From positions 5,890,001 through 5,954,000 of the forward strand of contig NC_091968.1 in assembly GCF_036711975.1 (NCBI RefSeq): 64,000 bases of DNA. The letters run 5' to 3'. The translations under genes were made by a program, and so were the position numbers. The notes below the pieces were generated by a model. The model searched no databases and had not been told where the DNA came from. It saw nothing but the letters and a program-made list of their open reading frames with translations. The DNA comes from Onthophagus taurus. Its lineage: Eukaryota > Arthropoda > Insecta > Coleoptera > Scarabaeidae. Positions 57,101 through 64,000 of this stretch are shown here, piece by piece. Positions within the stretch are counted from its first letter, which is position 1. Each line of letters starts with the position of its first letter.

Positions 57101-60100
57101 CATAAACTTTTGCCGTGTCCAAAGTATACTCTTTAAACTTTTCAATGTCAATTTTATGCCCACTTGAAATAGTTTCTAAAATAACTTTTAGGCGGGAAAT
57201 TAGAGAATAGTCTAGTCTAGTAATTGCAGCCTAGAAAAATCGCCTGCTAGTGTTACCATCATTGCTAGTTCTATATCCGGGTTTAGGTATATCAATTAAG
57301 ATACCCATTTCCTTTTTAAATTCTTTTTGAATTTTTTTCTTTCTCTCTTGTATAAGAGCTTTCTCGTCAGCGCTTAATTTTTGTTGCCACTTTTTAACGG
57401 GCAACTTGTATGAAATATGTAAAAGGGTTTCCAGAAATCTTATTCTAGCGTGTAAAATAGAAAGTTCAAATTTGTATGAGTTTTCATTATTTTCGGCTTC
57501 TCTTTCTAAATTATTGAACTGCTTTGAAGTCGCACCGCATATTTAGCACTTCAATGATGATTTAGTTCCTGTAGAAGCATTACAAACTTTACCATCAACC
57601 ATTGTAAACATCATGCAATGTTTTACAATAACACCTGAAACATGGGTGGGCTTCAATTCTTTGATTTTATTATCAGTATATTCAATTTCCTCTTTTATAA
57701 TATCAGTGGTTTCTTCAATAAATCTTATTCTTATTGGCCTGCAATATCGAGGGGAACATGGAGTGAAATTATGCCAAATTAATTTATTATTCGTTCCGCA
57801 AATCAGTTACAATGGGACCATTGATGTCTGAAATATATTTTCATCACAGTCAAAGTAGTTTTCAAACTTTTGTCTAAATTGAAACTGGTGAGATCCATCA
57901 CATCCCCATTTAGATAACAACTGAATCGTTGCCCGCTCATTTTCTGTGAGAGTCTGCACTATTTCTGTCAAATATGATATTAGCTTTTCGGAAGTGTGGT
58001 CTAGTAACTGTTGTAAATTAATTTCTGCACAATTATCACTAATAAAATGCGAATCTGATTTCGGATATCATAACTTTTTGGCCTGTTGTAATTTACTATA
58101 GCATGGGTACTGCTTAGTTTTTATTAGCTCATATTGTTATCTCGAAAGTCCTGCCTCAACAAATCTCGATAGAGCTTCTAAGCTTTTTTGTACTTTGTTG
58201 CCCGTTTCGGAGATTCGATAAGTTGTTGCAGAACTTTTGCAGCATCTCTTTTACCACAAGATCTTAATTTGGTTTCGGTTGCAAAAACAAGCTCTTCACA
58301 TGTTACATATTTCCGTAGTGTTTCGGTTTTTCTTCTTTTTGAACGATCACTTGATTCATTGCCTTCAAAGCCCTTATAATTTTGGTCACATATACTGTTG
58401 AACGATCTTTTAGCAGCTTGAGGAGAATAAAAACCTGGCTTAGAAGCACTATGGTAGAATGTCGTCTCAATGGTCTTGCCATGATGAGTGTGCATAAGAA
58501 GCATATTTTTGAGAACTTTGATGGTTTTATTAATAATATGATTGACCAATTGTCCCTGGCCCACTGGCTGGGGACGCCCTTAATTCTAACACCACATCGT
58601 TTCTGTTTCGCATATGCCCAAAATTGTTTAGCATCAGACGCAATCGAATCTTAAACATGAACTAAATAAGTTTTATGGTCATGTGCGATAAGATATTTAG
58701 AACGTCGTCCCAACATGGAGAAATTCTGATAATTAACTCGATTGAACGTTTGAATTCAGATACGTATAAAACTTTATAGCTACCGAAAATGTGTGGCTGT
58801 TGCATACCTACTTATTTGGCAATTGACGACCATCGTTTTACTATATTAATAGGATCCAGGATATTATAGTTTGTAACGTTAAAAAAGTGTCCAAAGCAAT
58901 TTGGATAATTGCGGAGTTGCGGGTTTGGCATTAAAGAAGTCCCTCATATCGTTAGGATAAGATCTAATAGGATAGACCGTTTTGGAGCTGCGCAGTCAGA
59001 CTCCATGTGTCGTATACACTCTGTTGAGACCCATCCATAGGAAAGCCAAAATCTTTTTACGTCTTGGTTGGGAAAGATCTTTTGTTTTATTCTTGGTGGT
59101 GCTTTGGCGTTCCAGTCTTTTTTCCACTCAGAGTTGATGTCGACGTTTCTAGCCAGTTATTCAGCAAAATTTAATGGAAGGTGTCGAGATCTGAGACGAT
59201 TTATATCAAGATAAGAAAGTGGGTTATCTTATATAATACTCTAACTATCGAAATTATTTGTTTTCAATATAAGTTACTGTATCTCTAGGGTTCATCAATC
59301 TTTGTATCTCATGGTATTAGTAAACATCTATTCTGTTTCTATTTGGCGTGTATTTGCAGCTTTTTATTGCTGCTTCGTGCATCCCAACCGCCAGCAGTCC
59401 TTATCATTCCAATCATCTTCACCTAGTCCTCTCCTCTTTATCTCCATATTTATATCCTGGATCCTTTTTTCCTAGGCTTCTTTTGTATCTGTATCACCTG
59501 TTTTCTTCGTAAGATTGTCGCGTTGTGATTTTATTAAGAATTAAATGTTTTACAAATGGTTTTGAATGTTCAGTTCCATCAGACAACCTAATTTTTGACG
59601 TCGTGCCAAAGAAGAAGAATCATTAGATTCGAAACATATGTAGCACTGATTTAATAAAGAAATTTATACATCGATTCAACTTATGAACTTTTATTCTATG
59701 ATTTATACGATGTACCTGGAATCCACTATATATAAACTTTTGTATCTATCTGGTGGCACCCAGTTCCAAACCTTAGGTGGGATTCTCTCTTTTCTCATTC
59801 GGCGTAGATGTCCAGACTATACCATTTTAGTTGCTTTTCAATTATAGTGTCTATTAGAGTTTTGTGTCATCATTCTTCTTCGTATTTCCTCATTTTCAAC
59901 TCGGTCCAGCACGGTTATGCCGCAGCATCTTCTCCAAAACATCGTCTCTTCGAGTTGTGTTTTTGTCTTCTGACCCATACATCATTAATACTTCTAGTAT
60001 AATGGTCTTAAAAATATTTTTGTTCGTATCGTTAGGTTGTTATTTCACAGATTAGAATGCATACATTACATCGTTATTGTCCTTTCCGTCTTCGTTTATA

Positions 60101-61642
60101 ACTACCTCAAGGTATTCGTACTGGTCTACATGTTTTATTATGCCAATCTCCAATTGTATGTCATTTTCCGTTTCTCTAATTACCATATATTGGGTCTTAT
60201 CTTTGTTCATTTCCAAGCCCCATTTAGTGTATTCCTCCTCTAGTTTATTTAACTCTTAACCCGAAGTAATTTCTTTTAGTTTATTACAGGAGGTATGTGT
60301 CTCTAACTTCAGACCATATTTATTAGGCAAAGAATACAATTTCTGACAACATAAGAAGACCCAAAAAGGCTTTTACTTCCATTTCATCTGTAGCTCTGTA
60401 ATTAGTTTTTTGATAATCCGTTACTTTTGCCCTAACACTATCAAGTCTAATATTGATCTGTATAATGTTCCTAAGTATTTCTTGGTCAAACAAAAGGTAC
60501 CAAATGTCTTCTATTTTGGGATTAACTAAATCGCGTCCATGGCAAAATGCTAGAGGTGCACCTTGAGTGAGCTAAAACTGTTGGCAGTCACACTAATCCT
60601 AGTCTCTCCTGACTAAAGACACATAAAACCCACACAAACACCAAACGGTTCAGCACCTATGTACTTCGAGTCTATTACCTCCTCCCTCAACTTATTACAC
60701 TCTACCTATTACAGTTGAAATCCCCTCTTCTCATCTTCAATCCAATATGTATTGGCCCTGTCCTTAATAATGTTAGATTTAACTATTATATTTTATACTT
60801 AGAGTTCAATAACATTTGTGGTGTTTCAAATAATGCAACATTGGGAGGTTCACAATTTGTTAATGGAAACATCAAAAAACGTCGAGAAACGCATTCATTT
60901 AGAAGAAGTAACAACCGGAGAAATGTACATGATACACGCAATGGCAATCGCACTCTTTGTTGCTTATTTTAAATTGTTTAGAATTATTAATTTTAATGTA
61001 TCTACGAGCGAAATTCATGAAGCTTTTGGGAAGGTAAAAAAAATACTTTATATATTTTACATTATATAAATTAATTATATTTGTTAGTGTTTACTAGATG
61101 TTGCTGCATTTTTAGTAATCATTTGTATAGTTTATTTCGGATTTGCCCTTTTTGGTGGACTTATTTTTGGAACACAAGTAAATAACAAATAACTGATGTA
61201 TTTAATTTAAAAAAAATTTCTTTAAGTTATGGGATTTCTCTACTTTTGCTTTATCTTTATTCGCATTATCACGAATCCTCATCGGCGATCTCACGTTTGA
61301 TAAGCTTTTAAAAGTCGACCCTGTAATGTCGTATATTTTTTACTACCTATTTTTGGCAATAACGTTTTTTATTTTATTAGTAAGTTTATATTATTTACAA
61401 AACATTTTTGTTATACACTTTTTTTTTTAGAATTTATTTTTAGCGATCATTTACGATTGTTACACCGATGCTAAATTACAAGCTGCAACTCGTCCCAATG
61501 AAAAAAACATGGTTGATTTTTGGACCACCGCAACATACAATTTATTAAAATGTTGTGGTTGTGGTTTTTGTGCCAGAAAATGGTATTTTCCTAAAAAAAC
61601 ACGTAACAATGTTGAAGATGATGTTAAAATGATTTTAAAAAG
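54118..61642 (+). CDS. Pkd2-E: polycystin-2-like cation channel, 3' end outside window (8 exons seen)
   Basis: Exons: 54118-54184, 54237-54347, 54402-54773, 54826-55286, 60803-61033, 61088-61177, 61227-61379, 61431-61642 (565 residues plus 2 nt). It starts MEDPNENVNVKKRSK; S1 in exon 2 follows VPWTTAQMTKLVNRNLYLAT. The TOP domain keeps both cysteines (IRQVMVAPIKC...C), but the asparagine sequon is lost. Exon 4 fuses TOP part 2 with S2 (EIPPTGGVVPTSNF), as in D. S4 is AYFKLFRIINF. The pore is split by an extra intron right after FGTQ, and the filter is LIGDLT. Exon 8 encodes NLFLAIIYDCYTDAK and a Cys-rich CCGCGFC loop. The EF-hand-like and coiled-coil exons must lie past 64000, since only satellite and LINE follow. 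Intron 4 is 5.5 kb of transposon relics. Confidence 0.85.
55519..55674. mobile_element. 156-bp palindromic MITE with internal triplication
   Basis: Ends CAGTGTGTTAATTAATTATC and the complement form a nearly perfect palindrome. The centre has three tandem copies of AGTATGCAACCAATATCRCA, about 21-22 bp each. One TGACGTCA octamer is at about 55547. Confidence 0.8.
55875..56570. mobile_element. MITE with about 110-bp inverted repeats
   Basis: Starts CAGGTATTTCTAAATGTATG and ends with the near complement (TTTAGAAACACCTG), with TA at both borders. The arms run through TTTTTGTTCAAAACCCC and its complement. Interior non-coding. Confidence 0.75.
56700..58640 (-). pseudogene. Transib (RAG1-like) transposase relic
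   Basis: Minus strand, read in one direction with stops and frameshifts: RSKRRKTETLRKYVTCEELV near 58290, then a D-containing block SKWGCDGSHQFQFRQKFE near 57880, TMVDGKVCNAST about 100 residues later, and ICGATSK. LHARIRFLETLLHISYK and EEYPWYPMTPTLHKILMHGP follow, then LLEEAAEARNKHFREYR near 57000. These correspond by eye to the two D and one E blocks of Transib and RAG1 cores (RAG1 D600, D708, E962). The C-terminal end reads SDPLLSSIRPKTNKN. No terminal repeats were found. It lies in intron 4 of Pkd2-E. Confidence 0.78.
58640..59740. other. Degenerate transposon sequence
   Basis: Minus-strand broken coding near 58990-59160 (VKRFWLSYGWVSTECIRHME) and 59380-59480 looks like LINE C-terminal debris. 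I cannot assign a family. No host gene seen. Confidence 0.4.
59740..60262 (-). mobile_element. Non-LTR RT C-terminal fragment
   Basis: Minus strand: EEEYTKWGLEMNKDKTQYMV, then DQYEYLEVVINEDGKDNNDV (the YLG block with G replaced by E), then ILEVLMMYGSE. Frames are broken and both ends are missing. Confidence 0.65.
60290..60560 (-). pseudogene. piggyBac-like transposase relic
   Basis: Minus-strand open stretch with PKIEDIWYLLFDQEILRNII, RLDSVRAKVTDYQKTNYRAT and EMEVKAFLGLLMLSEI, then two stops. The spacing of the E-x-L-x-x-I, VRAK and A-x-L-GLL motifs is that of the start of piggyBac (DDE_Tnp_1_7) transposases. The catalytic part is absent. Confidence 0.6.
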
Positions 61643-61656
61643 GTTATAATTAAAAC

Positions 61657-62626
61657 TAGTGGTGGAACGGATATTCGGCAACTATACGGAAAATTTTTTT
61701 CGAATTTTGCAATTTTTGCCGATTAAGTTTTAAAAATTCGTATATAATCGATTTCTTGAAATATGAGTATGAAAACGCCCCAAAATGTTAATAAAAGTGT
61801 CCTCTTTCCAATGAACTAACACGTTTTGAAAAATAACTTTTAATTTTTGAGAAAACAATATTTCAAGTTTTGATAAAATTTTCGATGTTGCAATTTTCAT
61901 CGATAATTTTCAAAATTTGCTATAAAATTCATTTCATGAAGAATCCTTGTGGAAATATCACCAATTATTAATGAAAGTGTCCTCTTTCCAATGAATCAAC
62001 CTATTTTGAAAAATAACTTAGTTTTTGAGAAAACCATATTTGAAGTTTTCATAAAATTTACGATGTTGCAATTTTCATCGATAACATCAAAAATTCGCTA
62101 TAAAATTAATTTCTTGAATTATCCTTGTGGAAATATCACCAATTATTAATTAAAGTATCCTTTTTTTAATGCAACAAGCCGTTTTGAAAAATCACTTTCA
62201 GTTCTTGAGAAATAAATTTTTGAAATAATCGACAATTTTTTCGAATTTGCAATTTTCGCCGATTAAGATTTAAAAATTCGTATAAAATACAGTTCTTGGA
62301 ATATGAGTGAAAATTTCCCAAAGTGTTAATAAAAGTGTCCTCTTTCCAATGAACTAACACGTTTTGAAAAATAACTTTTAATTTTTGAGAAAACAATATT
62401 TCAAGTTTTGATAAAATTTTCGATGTTACAATTTTCACCGATAAATTTCAAAATTCGCTATAAAATTAATTTCTTGAAGGCTCCTTGTGGAAATACCACC
62501 AATTATTAATTAAAGTATTCTCTTTTTAATGCAACAAGCCGTTTTGAAAAATCACTTTTAGTTCTTGAGAAATGAATTTTTGAAATAATCGACAATTTTT
62601 GCGAATTTTGCAATTTTCGGCGATTA
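61657..62626. repeat. hAT end plus 362-bp satellite
   Basis: Begins TAGTGGTGGAACGGATATTC and GGCAACTATACGG, the terminus seen at the right end of the hAT element at 53049, in opposite orientation. It runs straight into about 2.6 units of the 362-bp satellite. The other hAT end is missing, cut off by the RTE-like tail at 62627. It starts 15 bp after exon 8 of Pkd2-E. Confidence 0.82.
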
Positions 62627-64000
62627 GATAGATAGATAGCCATTTATTGTCACCAACAAAAGAAACAACTCATAAACTTTTTACAATTTAACAAATCAAA
62701 ATCAAAATTTAACAGAACGAAATCAAAATTTAAGAAATCAAAATCATACTTTAGCAAATTAATATCAAAAATTTAACAAATTTAAATTTCATCTTTGCTC
62801 CTTTTCGCATTCCCGTAATGGGACTGAGTTCGTATGCTCTTGGTATTATTCCGTGTAAAGCCATATTTCCTTGTATATCTCCTTCATTCTTTTCCATTCT
62901 TGTCGGTCCCAAGCTACCCTGTGCCATGTTACTCCTCCACTACTCCTTCTTCCCAGCTGGCAGTTGGTCTTCCTTTTCTTCTCTTTTTGTCTATTGGGTA
63001 CCATTCTAAGAGTTTCTTGGTCCATCTCTCATCTTGTACTCTTATAATATGATCCGCCCAATTCCATTTTCGATCCAATACTATTCTTCCAATGTCCTCG
63101 ATGTTTGACTTTTCCCTTATCCATTCTATTGTTTTTTTTGTCTTTCTTCGTAATGCCAATCATCCTTCTATGCATTGCCCTTGCTGTTACCCTAATCTTT
63201 TTAATTATTTTGTTTATTTAATTACAGGGAGGACACACATTTCCCACAATTTTTTCATTTTCTCCATTTTTATGTTTGATTTCCATATACTTTTGTATTT
63301 GCTAATCATTTGCCATCCCATTGCCATTTTCCGTGTTATTTCTTCTCCTGTGTTTTTAGTTGTAATCTTTTGTCCTAGATATACGAAATGCTCTACTTTG
63401 TCGATTTCCTTTCCATTAACAATTATTTTCCTTTCTTTGTTCACAATTTACGTACATTGCTTTTGTCTTGCTCATATTTATCTCCAGACCAGTTTTCTTC
63501 CCTCTTCTCGATATTGTTCCCAGCATTTTCCTTACTTCCGTTTCGTTTCTTCCTATACGTACTATGTCATCTGCAAACTTTAGCCTGTTCAACCATTGTC
63601 CATTTATTCTTATTCCCAGGTCTTTCCATTCTTCTTCTACACACATTGTTTCCAATACTGCATTGAATAGCTTTGCAGAAGTCACGTCATCTTGCTTCAG
63701 TCCATTTCCTAGAGTTATCGTCCTTTTCTTATTGTTCATTTCGATTTTTAGTTTTGAGTTTTTGTATATATAGTTTAATATACGAATATAGTGATCTTCC
63801 ATACCAGACGTTTGTATGACTTGTAAGATTGTTTCTGTTCTTACATTGTCAAACACTTTCTCAAAGTCTACAAATAATAAGAGCATTGTGAAGTCATAAT
63901 CATTCGATTTTTTTATCAGTTGATGCACGACTAAAATATTGTCTGACGTGTGGAAGTTCTTCTTGAATCCTTCGGAGGATGGTAGGTGTTGCTCTATTCT
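62627..64000 (-). mobile_element. RTE-like non-LTR retrotransposon, runs off window
   Basis: Minus strand. An RT segment at 63928-63416 has LLFVDFEKVFDNVRTETILQ, LGNGLKQDDVTSAKLFN (usual PQG-type block altered) and the catalytic LKFADDIVRIGRN. Next come VEHFVYLGQKITTKN (63390) and a C-terminal WNWADHIIRVQDERWTKKLL with RKGRPTASWEE (63070-62950). The 3' end has AATAAATGG and a (CTAT)n tail at 62626-62640, as in RTE-type elements. Frameshifts suggest it is dead. The 5' part is outside the window. Confidence 0.82.

Noticed and set aside
58178..58564. 128-codon minus-strand ORF as a host gene
   Set aside because: Its second half aligns by eye with the N-terminal part of the Transib transposase relic and continues into it in other frames.
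315..61642. The channel genes as mucolipin or brivido family members
   Set aside because: The TOP cysteine hairpin with IRQV/LRQV, the xPPTGGVxP motif before S2 and the FGTQ...LGD pore match PKD2 better than mucolipin. The brivido option was not formally excluded by a tree.
63092..63583. Plus-strand ORFs of 90-160 codons at the right edge
   Set aside because: They are antisense shadows of the RTE-like reverse transcriptase on the minus strand.
1..64000. tRNA, rRNA or snRNA genes
   Set aside because: No cloverleaf with A and B boxes or rRNA-like stretch was recognised; a covariance-model scan was not possible here.

Overview
The window looks like AT-rich insect nuclear DNA, possibly from a beetle. 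It has split genes with GT-AG introns, and R1, Jockey, I/LOA-like and RTE-like non-LTR retrotransposons. It also has a Penelope-like element, Transib, hAT, mariner and piggyBac-type DNA transposons and several satellite arrays. The order-level placement is a guess; no ribosomal or mitochondrial marker is present.

The host content is a cluster of five polycystin-2-like (TRPP/PKD2 family) cation channel genes, reconstructed here exon by exon. Pkd2-A (+, 315-7235, 9 exons, 755 aa) is followed by Pkd2-B (-, 21882-15231, 11 exons, 684 aa), Pkd2-C (-, 32692-26555, 9 exons, 698 aa), Pkd2-D (-, 53968-32777, 9 exons, 686 aa) and Pkd2-E (+, 54118-61642, 3' end beyond the window). Each encodes S1, the extracellular polycystin (TOP) domain, S2-S4, S5-pore-S6 and a C-terminal tail. 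Exon sizes and phases around S3-S6 are almost identical (231/243/212 nt), so the copies arose by local duplication. They have since diverged in the selectivity filter, the EF-hand loop and intron content. D and E are divergently transcribed from a 149-bp gap. The D stop and C start lie only 84 bp apart, head-to-tail.

Roughly 85% of the window is transposon or satellite DNA, mostly in introns and between genes. Layout: A with a 4.3-kb intron of 179-bp satellite and palindromic repeats (1-7.2 kb). Next are a Jockey relic, a 3.5-kb long-TIR element, Penelope-type terminal repeats with hammerhead-like motifs and a gag relic (7.3-15.1 kb). B follows, with R1 relics in one intron (15.2-21.9 kb), then a 162-bp satellite and MITEs (22-26.5 kb). 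C has an intron holding a 244-bp satellite and a Penelope-like element (26.5-32.7 kb). D is stretched over 21 kb by a 362-bp satellite, a mariner-like element, nested LINEs, palindromic repeats and a MITE-hAT-Transib nest. E contains a Transib transposase relic and other relics in one intron. The last 2.4 kb are satellite and an RTE-like element.

The most notable non-gene features are five hammerhead-ribozyme-like motifs, a Transib element whose ends match the RAG recombination heptamer CACAGTG, and a dispersed CTAGAACTAG hairpin family carrying CRE-type TGACGTCA octamers. Splice sites, folds and homologies were judged by eye, without alignment or transcript data.
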